Origin: CAMPJU01 sp036675265
GTDB lineage: Bacteria > Pseudomonadota > Gammaproteobacteria > Xanthomonadales > Xanthomonadaceae
Assembly: GCA_036675265.1 (NCBI GenBank)
Contig: JAKFFJ010000020.1
Location: 1-61,637 of the forward strand
Direction of reading: 5' to 3'
Length of the DNA stretch: 61,637 bases
The notes beneath the pieces are model-generated. The model searched no databases. It saw only the letters and a list, made by a program, of their open reading frames with translations, and was not told the DNA's origin. Positions 1-10,279 of the stretch are shown here, one piece after another (the stretch's first letter is position 1; each line of letters begins with the position of its first letter). Made by a program: the position numbers and the translations under genes.

Positions 1-64
1 CGCCGATCAGACTGCGGGCCATGTTGCCACCGCCGATGAAGGCGATGTTCGCGGAGTTGCTCAT
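1..64 (-). CDS. proC: Pyrroline-5-carboxylate reductase, N-terminal fragment (cut by window edge)
   Basis: Only the first 21 codons are inside the window. The reading is MSNSANIAFIGGGNMARSLI, the dinucleotide-binding start of ProC (a beta strand, then GGGNMA), which performs the last, NAD(P)H-dependent step of proline synthesis. The gene is in the same direction as yggS and starts 8 bases after its stop. The yggS-proC order is common in gammaproteobacteria, so the two are probably cotranscribed. Confidence 0.8.
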   Translation of the reverse strand, partial: MSNSANIAFIGGGNMARSLIG

Positions 65-72
65 TTGTTCCC

Positions 73-753
73 TCATGATGTGGTGGCGCGGGAGCCGAAC
101 AGGGCGGTGCCGATGCGGACCATGGTCGCACCTTCGGCGACGGCCAGCGGGAAATCGTCGCTCATGCCCATCGACAAGGTGTCGGCCTGTGGATGCCGCG
201 CGGCGAGGTCGGCGAACAGCCCGGCCATGCGGCGATAGGCGGCGCGCCGCATTTCGATATCGGGATGCGGCGCGGGAATCGCCATCAGGCCACGCAGGAC
301 CAGGCGCGGTTCCGCGGCGATGGCGGTTGCCAGGCCAGGGATATCCCGTGGATCGCAACCATGCTTGCTGGCCTCGTCGTCGATGTTGACCTGGATCAGC
401 ACGTTCAGTGGCGCGCGGTCCCCTGGGCGGAACCTGGCCAGCGCCGCAACCAGCTTGGTCCGGTCCACGGTCTGCACCCAGTCGAAGAGGTTTGCGGCCA
501 GTTCCGCCTTGTTCGACTGCAGGTGGCCGACCAGGTGCCACTCCAGTTCCTGCGCCGCCAACTCACCGATCTTGGCCTGGGCTTCCTGGACGTAGTTCTC
601 ACCAAAAGCGTGCTGTCCGGCCCCCGCCAATGCCGCAATCGCCACCGCCGGCTGGGTCTTGGAAACGGCCAGCAATCGCGGCACTGGCCGCTGTCCCTCA
701 ATAGCTGCGTTTTCAAGGCTTTGCAGTGTTGCGCTGAGGCGCTGGGCGAGCAT
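73..753 (-). CDS. yggS: YggS-family pyridoxal-phosphate homeostasis protein
   Basis: A 226-residue protein of normal family length, predicted to be a cytosolic single-domain fold-type III PLP barrel. Lys32 in AVSKTQP is the expected PLP lysine. FGENYVQE (about residues 51-58), HLVGHLQSNKA (about 74-84) and the C-terminal SMGMSDDFPLAV and MVRIGTALFG segments are family signatures. No catalytic activity is firmly established for the family; it binds PLP and influences vitamin B6 and amino-acid pools. The gene lies just upstream of proC. Its ATG (complement of 751-753) faces pilT across about 95 bases of divergent promoter space. Confidence 0.95.
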   Translation of the reverse strand: MLAQRLSATLQSLENAAIEGQRPVPRLLAVSKTQPAVAIAALAGAGQHAFGENYVQEAQAKIGELAAQELEWHLVGHLQSNKAELAANLFDWVQTVDRTKLVAALARFRPGDRAPLNVLIQVNIDDEASKHGCDPRDIPGLATAIAAEPRLVLRGLMAIPAPHPDIEMRRAAYRRMAGLFADLAARHPQADTLSMGMSDDFPLAVAEGATMVRIGTALFGSRATTS

Positions 754-766
754 AATCCTTCAACCG

Positions 767-794
767 TTGGATATGGCGGTGAGGGCGCTATACT
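767..794 (+). promoter_or_regulatory. Candidate sigma-70 promoter for pilT-pilU
   Basis: TTGGAT (767-772) and TATACT (789-794) are separated by 16 bases, a workable spacing. The site lies between the divergent yggS and pilT starts and would give a leader of about 48 bases before the pilT ATG at 849. This is motif matching by eye only. Confidence 0.45.
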
Positions 795-848
795 GCCTCG
801 CGGGGATGTATCGTTCCACCAGTCGCAGCATTTTTGGGGAAGCAGCGT

Positions 849-1886
849 ATGGATATCGCCGAACTTCTGGCGTTCTCGGTCAAGAACAAAGCCTCGGACC
901 TGCACCTGTCGGCCGGCCTGCCGCCGATGATCCGTGTGGACGGCGACGTGCGCCGGATCAACATCCCGGCGCTGGACCACAAGCAGGTGCATTCGCTGGT
1001 CTACGACATCATGTCGGACAAGCAGCGCCGCGACTACGAGGAATTCCTCGAGGTCGACTTCTCGTTCGAGATCCCGGGCCTGGCGCGCTTCCGCGTCAAC
1101 GCGTTCAACCAGAACCGGGGCGCCGCCGCGGTGTTCCGCACCATTCCGTCGGAAGTGCTGACGATGGAGCAGCTGGGCTGCCCGCCGATCTTCCGGCAGC
1201 TGATCGACCAGCCGCAGGGCCTGATCCTGGTGACCGGCCCCACCGGCTCGGGCAAGTCGACCACGCTGGCGGCGATGCTCGACCACGTGAACAAGAACGA
1301 GTACGCGCACATCCTGTCCGTCGAGGACCCCATCGAGTTCGTGCACACCTCGCAGAAGTGCCTGATCAACCAGCGCGAGATCCACCGCGACACCCACGGA
1401 TTCAACGAGGCGCTCCGTTCGGCGCTCCGCGAGGACCCCGACTACATCCTCGTCGGCGAAATGCGCGACATCGAGACGATCCGCCTGGCGCTGACGGCCG
1501 CCGAGACCGGGCACCTCGTGTTCGGCACCCTCCACACGTCCTCGGCCGCCAAGACGGTCGACCGCATCATCGACGTGTTCCCCGCGGGCGAGAAGCCGAT
1601 GGTCCGCTCGATGCTGTCGGAGTCGCTGCGCGCGGTGATCAGCCAGGCGTTGCTGAAGAAGGTCGGCGGCGGGCGCACCGCGGCGTGGGAGATCATGGTC
1701 GGCGTGCCGGCGATCCGGAACCTGATCCGCGAGGACAAGGTGGCGCAGATGTACTCCGCCATCCAGACCGGGCAGCAGCACGGGATGATGACGCTCGACC
1801 AGCACCTGCAGGACCTGGTCAAGCGCAACATGGTGACCAAGCCGCAGGCCCGCGACTACGCCAAGGACAAGCGGCTGTTCGACTAG
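849..1886 (+). CDS. pilT: Type IV pilus retraction ATPase PilT
   Basis: A 345-residue hexameric secretion ATPase, the same length as the Pseudomonas protein, that depolymerises type IV pili at the inner membrane and so powers twitching. Residues 1-100 form the PAS-like N domain. The Walker A is GPTGSGKST (130-138), the Asp box SVEDPIEFVH is at 157-166, the Walker B region with VGEMRD is at 201-207, and the His box is around GHLVFGTLHT. The C-terminal AIRNLIRE motif at 288-295, characteristic of PilT, is intact. The ATG at 849 follows GGGGA by about 7 bases. A start 15 bases upstream is possible but is not the family's usual one. pilU follows after 14 bases. Confidence 0.97.
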   Translation: MDIAELLAFSVKNKASDLHLSAGLPPMIRVDGDVRRINIPALDHKQVHSLVYDIMSDKQRRDYEEFLEVDFSFEIPGLARFRVNAFNQNRGAAAVFRTIPSEVLTMEQLGCPPIFRQLIDQPQGLILVTGPTGSGKSTTLAAMLDHVNKNEYAHILSVEDPIEFVHTSQKCLINQREIHRDTHGFNEALRSALREDPDYILVGEMRDIETIRLALTAAETGHLVFGTLHTSSAAKTVDRIIDVFPAGEKPMVRSMLSESLRAVISQALLKKVGGGRTAAWEIMVGVPAIRNLIREDKVAQMYSAIQTGQQHGMMTLDQHLQDLVKRNMVTKPQARDYAKDKRLFD

Positions 1887-1900
1887 GCCGGAGGACCCCC

Positions 1901-3031
1901 ATGAGCACACCCGATTTCACTTCCTTCCTGCGCCTGATGGCGCAGCAGAAGGCGTCGGACATGTTCGTCACGGCGGGCATGCCGCCTTCGATGAAGGTCC
2001 ACGGCAAGATCTCGCCCATCACCCAGGTCGCGCTGACGCCGCAGCAGAGCCGCGACATGGTGCTGAACGTGATGAACCCGCAGCAGCGCGAGGAGTTCGA
2101 GAAGACGCACGAGTGCAACTTCGCGATCGGCGTCGCCAACGTCGGCCGGTTCCGCGTCTCGTGCTTCTACCAGCGCAACCAGGTGGGCATGGTGCTGCGC
2201 CGGATCGAGACCAAGATCCCCAGCGTCGACGAGCTCAGCCTGCCGCCGATCATCAAGACGCTGGCGATGACCAAGCGCGGCATCATCCTGTTCGTCGGTG
2301 CGACGGGCACCGGCAAGTCGACGTCGCTGGCGGCGATGATCGGCTACCGGAACCTGAATTCGACCGGCCACATCATCACGATCGAGGACCCGATCGAGTT
2401 CGTGCACAAGCACGAAGGCTGCATCGTCACGCAGCGCGAGGTCGGCATCGACACCGAGAGCTGGGAGGCCGCGCTGAAGAACACCCTGCGCCAGGCACCG
2501 GACGTGATCATGATCGGCGAGGTGCGCACCCGCGAGGGCATGGACCATGCCATCGCCTTCGCCGAGACCGGCCACCTGGTGCTGTGCACGCTGCACGCCA
2601 ACAACGCCAACCAGGCGATGGACCGCATCATCAACTTCTTCCCGGAGGACCGTCGAGGGCAGTTGCTGATGGACCTTTCGCTCAACATCAAGGGCGTGGT
2701 CGCGCAGCAACTGATCCCCACGCCGGACGGCAAGGGCCGCCGCGTGGCGATGGAGATCATGCTCGGCACCCCGCTGATCCAGGATTACATCCGCGACGGC
2801 GAGATCCACAAGCTGAAGGAAGTGATGAAGGAGTCGACCAACCTCGGCATGCAGACCTTCGACCAGAGCCTGCTCGCGCTCTACCAGGCCGGCGAGATCA
2901 GCTACGAGGACGCGCTGCGTTACGCCGACTCCGCCAACGAGGTGCGGCTGCAGATCAAGCTGGCGCAGGGCGGCGACGCACAGAGCCTGGCGAAGGGGCT
3001 GGACGGGGTCGAGATCTCCGAGGCGAACTGA
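1901..3031 (+). CDS. pilU: PilT-paralogue retraction ATPase PilU
   Basis: A 376-residue PilT-like ATPase that in other species acts as an accessory retraction motor working through PilT. It has the same domain order as its neighbour: an N domain with SDMFVTAGMPPSM, a Walker A of GATGTGKST, an Asp box IEDPIEFVHKH, a Walker B region MIGEVRT and a His box HLVLCTLHANN. The C-terminal extension beyond PilT (about 30 residues, ending VEISEAN) is usual for PilU. The ATG at 1901 is preceded by GGAGG about 6 bases away. It is cotranscribed with pilT. Confidence 0.95.
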   Translation: MSTPDFTSFLRLMAQQKASDMFVTAGMPPSMKVHGKISPITQVALTPQQSRDMVLNVMNPQQREEFEKTHECNFAIGVANVGRFRVSCFYQRNQVGMVLRRIETKIPSVDELSLPPIIKTLAMTKRGIILFVGATGTGKSTSLAAMIGYRNLNSTGHIITIEDPIEFVHKHEGCIVTQREVGIDTESWEAALKNTLRQAPDVIMIGEVRTREGMDHAIAFAETGHLVLCTLHANNANQAMDRIINFFPEDRRGQLLMDLSLNIKGVVAQQLIPTPDGKGRRVAMEIMLGTPLIQDYIRDGEIHKLKEVMKESTNLGMQTFDQSLLALYQAGEISYEDALRYADSANEVRLQIKLAQGGDAQSLAKGLDGVEISEAN

Positions 3032-3043
3032 GGGTCGCGCCGG

Positions 3044-4765
3044 CTACGGGGACCGGTCCCCCGCGTCTTCCGCGGCGAATTCCTCCAGGCCCAGCACGTC
3101 GAGTCCCTGCTCGAAGCGGATGTCGACGGGAATGCCTGCGTCGGCGAGCCTCGCCAGGTCCGCCTCGAGTTCCGGCTCGATGACGCCGAGCTCGTCGGTG
3201 ATGCGCTTGGCGTCGGCGTAGTCGCCGTCGCCCTGGATGACCAGGAGCAACGCCGCGAGCTCCCCTGCCGCCGTGCGCATGGCCTCGACGTCCACCCGGT
3301 ACTTGCCGGTCTCCGGGTCGCGCACGAACGCACCGCGGTCGGCGAAGAAGTTGAAGCGCAGCATGTTGGCCTGGGCGTGCGCGTCGGTGCCGCCGAAGCG
3401 GACCGAGCGCAGGATGCCGGCCAGGAACGTCACGTAGTTGTCCTCCAGCTTCCCGGCTTCCATCTCGCCCTTCTGCGCGAGCGCGTCGATCATGTACAGC
3501 CCGAGGATGTCGGCCTTGCCCTCCTCGAAGCTCGACGCGTAGTCCTTCAATGCCTCCGACACCGTGCCCTTGCCGTCCAGGGTGTTCTTGATGCCCAGGC
3601 CGTGGGCGACCTCGTGGAACATCGTGTTCTGGAAGAACGCGTCGAAGGTCACGTTGTCCAGCTGGTCCGCCGCGATCAGCTCGCTGGCGATCGGCAGCAT
3701 GATCTTGTCGAACTTCGCGCGCATCACGTTCTGCAGCTGGAGCCGCCGGGTGCCCTTGGCCAGCTGCACCTCCTCGTCGTTGGGCAGGTTGATGGCGATC
3801 GTCTTCGCGCCAACGTTCGCATTGCCGCCGTAGTACACCGCCGTGTACGCATTGAGGTCGGCGTTGGAGCCCGGCATCTGGGCCTTGTATTCGTCCGGGA
3901 CCGGCAAGCCGCGCTGCAGCTCGGGCAGGAATTGCGCGAAGCGCGCCAGGCGCTCGCTCCACGCCATGTCCTTGACCAGCACGAGCCCCTCGTAGGCGGT
4001 CTTGTAGCCGAACAGCTGGTCCTCGTAGCTCTCGATCGGGCCGATCACGACGTCCACCGGGTTGCCGCGCATCTCCATCCAGGCCATGTCGCTGGCCTGG
4101 AACTCGCCGGTGAGCAGCGCCTCGGCGCGCATCTCCAGGTAGTCGGCGAAGCCTGCGTGCGCGCTGTTTTTCGCGGCCTCCCGGAGCAGCGCCGCCGCGC
4201 GTTCCAGGTCATCGGCATACGCGACGTGGTACGGCACGGTGACCAGGTCGCCCGCATCGTCGCGCCGCAGCAGCGTGTACCAGGAGGCCTTGTCCGCGAG
4301 GTCGGCCTCCTCGAACTCGGCCTTCGTCATGTCCGCGGGGTAGAACATGCCGCCCGGCGGGCGCGGGCCGACCCCTTCGAGCAGCGGGGTGTCGGCATTG
4401 AGCCGGTCCCAGGGGCCGTAGTTGATGCGGACCAGTTCACGGGTCGCGTCATCCGGCGCGCGGGCCAGCAGCGCCTCGCGGTCCCCCGACCAGGACTGCT
4501 GCCAGAACAGGTCGTCCATCACCTGCGAGGCCTCCACCAGCAGGGCGATCATCCGCTTGCCGTCCTCGTCGAACGCGGACAGGTCCGCGGTGAGGGGCAC
4601 GACGGCGTAGTCACCGGCGTGTTGCTCGGCATAGGTGGCAGCCGCCTCCGCGGTGGGCGGGGGTTCGCCCGGCGCGGCTTCCGGCACGCGCTCGCACGCA
4701 GCCATGGAGACGACGGCGAGGCATGCGGCCAGGAGGAGGCGGGACGTTCCGGTCATGGCGTTCAT
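3044..4765 (-). CDS. Putative zinc metallopeptidase lipoprotein, M49 (dipeptidyl-peptidase III)-like
   Basis: A 573-residue protein with an N-terminal signal that ends SMAAC, so probably a lipoprotein (Cys24) facing the periplasm. HEVAH near residue 382 and EEGKAD near 413 resemble the zinc sites of the M49 family, which are HExxGH and EExRAD in classical dipeptidyl-peptidase III. Here the first site has the shorter HExxH spacing. The middle region (DQLFGYKTAYEGLVLVKD, AVYYGGNANVGAKTIAINLPND) also looks like the DPP III-like hydrolases annotated in many proteobacteria. The substrate is unknown. It is convergent with pilU and divergent from algH. TAGGAT on the minus strand at 4795-4800 is a possible -10. 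ATG is used; a second ATG lies 9 bases further in. Confidence 0.7.
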   Translation of the reverse strand: MNAMTGTSRLLLAACLAVVSMAACERVPEAAPGEPPPTAEAAATYAEQHAGDYAVVPLTADLSAFDEDGKRMIALLVEASQVMDDLFWQQSWSGDREALLARAPDDATRELVRINYGPWDRLNADTPLLEGVGPRPPGGMFYPADMTKAEFEEADLADKASWYTLLRRDDAGDLVTVPYHVAYADDLERAAALLREAAKNSAHAGFADYLEMRAEALLTGEFQASDMAWMEMRGNPVDVVIGPIESYEDQLFGYKTAYEGLVLVKDMAWSERLARFAQFLPELQRGLPVPDEYKAQMPGSNADLNAYTAVYYGGNANVGAKTIAINLPNDEEVQLAKGTRRLQLQNVMRAKFDKIMLPIASELIAADQLDNVTFDAFFQNTMFHEVAHGLGIKNTLDGKGTVSEALKDYASSFEEGKADILGLYMIDALAQKGEMEAGKLEDNYVTFLAGILRSVRFGGTDAHAQANMLRFNFFADRGAFVRDPETGKYRVDVEAMRTAAGELAALLLVIQGDGDYADAKRITDELGVIEPELEADLARLADAGIPVDIRFEQGLDVLGLEEFAAEDAGDRSP

Positions 4766-4829
4766 GGCGTGGCGATGCTGGGGACGGAATCCCGATCCTA
4801 CTCCGCCGCGGCGTCGACGCAGCGCAGGC

Positions 4830-4835
4830 TAGAAT
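4830..4835 (+). promoter_or_regulatory. -10-like hexamer overlapping the algH start
   Basis: TAGAAT overlaps the first in-frame ATG (4834). If it is a real -10, transcription would begin near 4842, next to the in-frame GTG at 4843, which would make the message leaderless and shorten the protein by three residues. No good -35 is seen, so this rests on the hexamer alone. Confidence 0.3.
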
Positions 4836-5433
4836 GCCGCCCGTGGACGCCCCCCAGACCACCGATACCGCCGACTTCCGCGATTCACTCGCGAACCAGC
4901 TGCTCGTCGCGCTTCCCGCGCTCGGCGATCCCACGTTCGCGCGCAGCGTGACCCTGGTCTGCCAGCACGATGCCGAAGGCGCGATGGGGGTCATGGTCAA
5001 CCGCGCGTCCGAGTACACGCTCGGCGAGGTGCTCCGGCAGATGGGCATCGCGTGCGACGACAAGGCCCTGCGCGCGCGGCCGGTGCTCGCCGGCGGCCCC
5101 GTCCATCCCGAGCGCGGGTTCGTGCTGCACGACGGGGAAAACGCGTGGGATTCGACCCTGGCGATCACCCCCGACCTGTCCGTCACCACCTCCCGCGACG
5201 TGCTCGAGGCGATCGCGCGCGGCGAGGGGCCGGCGAACGCGATCGTCGCGCTCGGGTGCGCGGGCTGGGGCGCGGGGCAGCTGGAGCAGGAACTCGTCGA
5301 GAACAGCTGGCTGACCGTCCCGGCGGACGCGGAGCTGCTGTTCACCCTGCCATTGCCATTGCGCTGGCAGGCATCGGCCGGACGCCTGGGCGTGGACCTG
5401 GCGCACCTGGCGGATTACAGCGGCCACGCATGA
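4834..5433 (+). CDS. algH: YqgE/AlgH family protein
   Basis: A 199-residue UPF0301/AlgH protein. Signatures are LANQLLVALPALGDPTFARSVTLVCQHDAEGAMGVMVNR in the N half (positions about 16-54) and ALGCAGWGAGQLEQEL in the C half. AlgH affects alginate expression in Pseudomonas, but its biochemical role is unknown. It overlaps ruvX by four bases (ATGA), and ruvX overlaps pyrB in the same way. The conserved yqgE-ruvX-pyrB order suggests one operon. The start is uncertain between ATG 4834 and GTG 4843. Confidence 0.93.
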   Translation: MPPVDAPQTTDTADFRDSLANQLLVALPALGDPTFARSVTLVCQHDAEGAMGVMVNRASEYTLGEVLRQMGIACDDKALRARPVLAGGPVHPERGFVLHDGENAWDSTLAITPDLSVTTSRDVLEAIARGEGPANAIVALGCAGWGAGQLEQELVENSWLTVPADAELLFTLPLPLRWQASAGRLGVDLAHLADYSGHA

Positions 5434-5930
5434 CCGGCCCCGGCACCCCGCCCGGTGACGTCGCAGGCATCCGCCGCGACGGGACCGTGCTGGGGTTCGA
5501 CGTGGGCATGCGCCGGATCGGCGTCGCGGTGGGCAGCGCCTACGGCACCGGCGCAAGGGCCCTGGCGGTGGTCGACGTGCATGCGCAAGGCCCCGACTGG
5601 GCGGAAATCGATCGCCTCTACAAGGAATGGCGCCCGCATGGCCTCGTGGTCGGCGATCCGATGACGCTGGACGGCGGGGACCAGCCGATCCGTCGCCGCG
5701 CGCACGCCTTCGCGCGGGAACTCGCCGCACGTTTCGCCTTGCCGGTGGTGCTGGTGGACGAGCGCGCCAGCTCGGTCGAGGCAGCGCAACGGTTCGCCGC
5801 GGATCGCGCCGAAGGACGCCGCCGCCGGCGCGACGCGGCCGCGCTCGATGCGGTGGCCGCGGCCGTCATCGTCGAGCGCTGGCTCGCGGCGCCGCAGGAT
5901 GCGCTGCCGGTGGCGGGCCTGGCGCCATGA
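5430..5930 (+). CDS. ruvX: Holliday-junction resolvase-like / pre-16S rRNA nuclease YqgF
   Basis: A 166-residue RNase H-fold protein. GFDVGMRRIGVAVG (about residues 22-35) carries the first catalytic Asp, VLVDERASSVEA supplies the Glu-containing second motif, and DAAALDAVAAAVIVERWL supplies the last. In E. coli the protein is needed for 5-prime maturation of 16S rRNA. An N-terminal extension of about 15 residues before the first strand is longer than in E. coli. The start overlaps the algH stop and the end overlaps the pyrB start. Confidence 0.93.
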   Translation: MTGPGTPPGDVAGIRRDGTVLGFDVGMRRIGVAVGSAYGTGARALAVVDVHAQGPDWAEIDRLYKEWRPHGLVVGDPMTLDGGDQPIRRRAHAFARELAARFALPVVLVDERASSVEAAQRFAADRAEGRRRRRDAAALDAVAAAVIVERWLAAPQDALPVAGLAP

Positions 5931-6874
5931 GCATCGTCCAGGTCGACCCGGCCGGGCGCTTGCGGCACCTGCTGGCACTCGACGGCTTGCCCCGCGCAAC
6001 GCTGGAGGCGCTGCTGGACCGTGCGCAACAGTGGACGGACGAGGCACGGGGCGGCGCCGCGCTGCGCGGCCTCCTCGCCGGCCGCGCGGTGTGCACGCTG
6101 TTCTTCGAACCGTCCACGCGCACGCGGAGCAGCTTCCAGCTCGCGGCGACGCGCCTCGGGGCGGACGTTCTGAATTTCGACGCGTCCACGTCTTCGACCA
6201 GCAAGGGCGAGACCGCGCTGGACACGCTGCGCACGCTGGAGGCGATGGGCGTGCACGGGTTCGTGGTGAGGCACCGCGAAGACGGCGCCGTGGCCGCGCT
6301 GGCCGAAGCGGCGGCGCCCGGCACTGCGCTGGTCAACGCCGGGGACGGGCGCAGCGCGCACCCGACGCAGGGGCTGCTCGACATGCTGACGTTGCGCCAG
6401 GCGAAGGGCGCGGATTTCTCGAAGCTCCGCGTGCTGATCGTCGGCGACGTCCGCCATTCGCGGGTGGCGCGCTCGGACCTGCATGCGTTGCGGGCGCTCG
6501 GGGCCGGGGAGATCCGCGTCTGCGGTCCGTCGACACTGCTGCCGGATGACGGGACCCTGGAAGGGTGCGTGGTCGGCGGCGACCTGGACGCGGCCCTCGA
6601 TGGCGTGGATGCGGTGCTGACGCTGCGCCTGCAGCGCGAGCGGATGGTCGACGGCCTCGTGGCGTCGCTGGACGACTACCACCGCGACTTCGGGTTGACG
6701 GAGGCGCGCCTGCGCCTGGCGGCACCCGATGCGGTCGTGCTGCATCCGGGACCGATGAACCGCGGCATCGAGATCGACGATGCCGTCGCCGACGGGCCGC
6801 AGTCGCTGGTGCTGCGCCAGGTCGCGAACGGCGTCGCCGTGCGCATGGCGGTGCTGGAGGCGTTGCTGGGCTGA
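5927..6874 (+). CDS. pyrB: Aspartate carbamoyltransferase catalytic subunit
   Basis: A 315-residue enzyme that joins carbamoyl phosphate and aspartate in the committed step of pyrimidine synthesis. FFEPSTRTRSSF is the carbamoyl-phosphate loop. HPTQGLLDMLTL and the C-terminal HPGPMNRGIEID are diagnostic of the aspartate-type rather than ornithine-type enzyme. No pyrI regulatory gene is adjacent and no pyrC follows, because mgtE ends on the opposite strand 4 bases later. The ATG overlaps the ruvX stop. Confidence 0.96.
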   Translation: MSIVQVDPAGRLRHLLALDGLPRATLEALLDRAQQWTDEARGGAALRGLLAGRAVCTLFFEPSTRTRSSFQLAATRLGADVLNFDASTSSTSKGETALDTLRTLEAMGVHGFVVRHREDGAVAALAEAAAPGTALVNAGDGRSAHPTQGLLDMLTLRQAKGADFSKLRVLIVGDVRHSRVARSDLHALRALGAGEIRVCGPSTLLPDDGTLEGCVVGGDLDAALDGVDAVLTLRLQRERMVDGLVASLDDYHRDFGLTEARLRLAAPDAVVLHPGPMNRGIEIDDAVADGPQSLVLRQVANGVAVRMAVLEALLG

Positions 6875-6878
6875 CCCG

Positions 6879-8240
6879 TCAGCGGATCAGGACGAGGGTC
6901 GCCAGTCCCAGGAAGCTGAGGAACCCGATGACGTCGGTCACCGTCGTCAGCACCACGCCGCCGGCGAGCGCGGGGTCGACGTTCATCCGGCGCAGCATCA
7001 GCGGCACCAGCACGCCGGCCAGCGCGGCCACCACCAGGTTGATCATCATGGCCGCCGCGATGACGCCGCCCAGTGGCAGGTCGCGGAACCACAGCGCGGC
7101 GACGACGCCGACGACCAGCGACCAGGCCAGCCCGTTGAGCAGGCCCACGCTGCCTTCCTTGACCAGCAACGCGCGCAGGTTGCCGCGGCCGACCTGGCCC
7201 AGCGCCAGCCCGCGGACCATCAGCGTGAGCGTCTGCGTCCCGGCCACGCCGCCCATGCTGGCGACCACGGGCATCAGCACCGCCAGGGCGACGATCCGTT
7301 CCAGCGTGCCTTCGAAACGGCCGATCACCCACGACGCGAGGAACGCCGTGGCCAGGTTGATGCCCAGCCAGATGGCGCGTCGCCGCGCCGCGCGGGGCAC
7401 GGGGCTGAACAGGTCCTCGTCCTCGTCCAGGCCCGCCGCGCCCAGGGCCTGGTGCTCGGCCTGGTCGCGGATGATGTCGACGACATCGTCGATGGTGATG
7501 CGCCCGAGCAGGACGTTGGCGTCGTCCACCACCGGGGCGCTGATCCAGTCGTGGTCGGAGAACTGGCGCGCGACGCTGCCGGCGGACTCGTCCACGTCGA
7601 TGGCCGGCTGGGTGTCGTCGATCAGCTGGTTGACCGGCGTGTTGGCTTCGTGCGTGAGCAGCACCTGCAGCGCGATCCGGCCCAGGTACTGGTGGCGCCG
7701 GCTCACCACGTACAGGTGGTCGGTGTGCTCGGGCAGCTCGCCGCGCAGGCGCAGGTAGCGCAGCACGACGTCCACCGTGGTGTCGGTGCGCACCGTCACC
7801 ACGTCCGGGTTCATCAGGCGGCCGGCGGTGTCCTCGGGATAGGACAGCGCCTGTTCCAGCCGCTCGCGGTTGTCGCGGTCCATCGACTTGAGGACCTCGT
7901 CGATGACCGTGTCCGGCAGGTCCTCGACCAGGTCGGCCAGGTCGTCGATGTCCAGGTCCTCGACCGCGGCGATGATCTCGTCCGGGTCCATCTCCGCGAG
8001 CAGGCCCTCTCGGACCTCGTCGCCGACGTGCACCAGCACCTCGCCGTCGTCCTCGGGGTCGACCAGGCCCCACACGACGGTGCGCTTGCCCGGCGGCAGC
8101 GACTCGAGCAGGTTGCCGATCTCCGCGGGGGAGAGGGTGTTGACCAGCCGGCGCACGGGACCGAGCCGGCCGCTGTCGAGCGCGTCCGACAGCAGTCGCA
8201 GCTGGCGTGCGGTCTTGTCGTGGCGGACGGTTTCGGCCAT
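6879..8240 (-). CDS. mgtE: Magnesium transporter MgtE
   Basis: A 453-residue Mg2+ channel of typical length. In order: an acidic helical N domain (residues 1-130, including LLAEMDPDEIIAAVEDLDIDDLADLVEDL), a CBS pair (about 135-260, with AGRLMNPDVVTVRTDTTVDVVLRYLR), then a plug helix and five hydrophobic membrane helices from about 285. The segment around PVVASMGGVAGTQTLTLMVRGLALG is the conserved pore region. It follows ptsI on the same strand with only 6 bases between, so it may share the pts transcript. A CATAAT on the minus strand overlapping the ptsI stop could be a private -10. Confidence 0.96.
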   Translation of the reverse strand: MAETVRHDKTARQLRLLSDALDSGRLGPVRRLVNTLSPAEIGNLLESLPPGKRTVVWGLVDPEDDGEVLVHVGDEVREGLLAEMDPDEIIAAVEDLDIDDLADLVEDLPDTVIDEVLKSMDRDNRERLEQALSYPEDTAGRLMNPDVVTVRTDTTVDVVLRYLRLRGELPEHTDHLYVVSRRHQYLGRIALQVLLTHEANTPVNQLIDDTQPAIDVDESAGSVARQFSDHDWISAPVVDDANVLLGRITIDDVVDIIRDQAEHQALGAAGLDEDEDLFSPVPRAARRRAIWLGINLATAFLASWVIGRFEGTLERIVALAVLMPVVASMGGVAGTQTLTLMVRGLALGQVGRGNLRALLVKEGSVGLLNGLAWSLVVGVVAALWFRDLPLGGVIAAAMMINLVVAALAGVLVPLMLRRMNVDPALAGGVVLTTVTDVIGFLSFLGLATLVLIR

Positions 8241-8246
8241 GCGGGA

Positions 8247-9974
<1,728 letters not shown>

Positions 9975-9985
9975 GCGACGCGCAC

Positions 9986-10255
9986 TCAGGCGTCCTCGTC
10001 GAAGCGGCGTTCGAACAGGGCCGACACGGCATCCGCGGCCGCCGCCTCGTCCTCGCCGTCGACCCGCAATACGACGGTGCTGCCGTGGCCGGCGGCCAGC
10101 AGCATCACGCCCATGATGCTTTTCGCATTCACCTGCCGGCCGCGCGCGGAGAGCGTCGCCTCGCAGCGGAAGCCGGACAGCAGCTGCACCAGCTTGGCGG
10201 TGGCGCGGGCGTGCAATCCGAGCCGGTTGGCCACGGTCATCTCGCGTTCGATCAT
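9986..10255 (-). CDS. ptsH: Phosphocarrier protein HPr
   Basis: An 89-residue HPr. GLHARATAKLV holds the active-site histidine phosphorylated by enzyme I, and KSIMGVMLLAAG holds the regulatory serine. Having both sites fits the HprK gene found 1.3 kb upstream: HPr can carry a catalytic His-phosphate or a regulatory Ser-phosphate. It lies between EIIA and ptsI in one minus-strand string, 24 bases from the EIIA stop. Confidence 0.96.
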   Translation of the reverse strand: MIEREMTVANRLGLHARATAKLVQLLSGFRCEATLSARGRQVNAKSIMGVMLLAAGHGSTVVLRVDGEDEAAAADAVSALFERRFDEDA

Positions 10256-10279
10256 GTGGGCCCCCCGGTGGGCGTGGTC

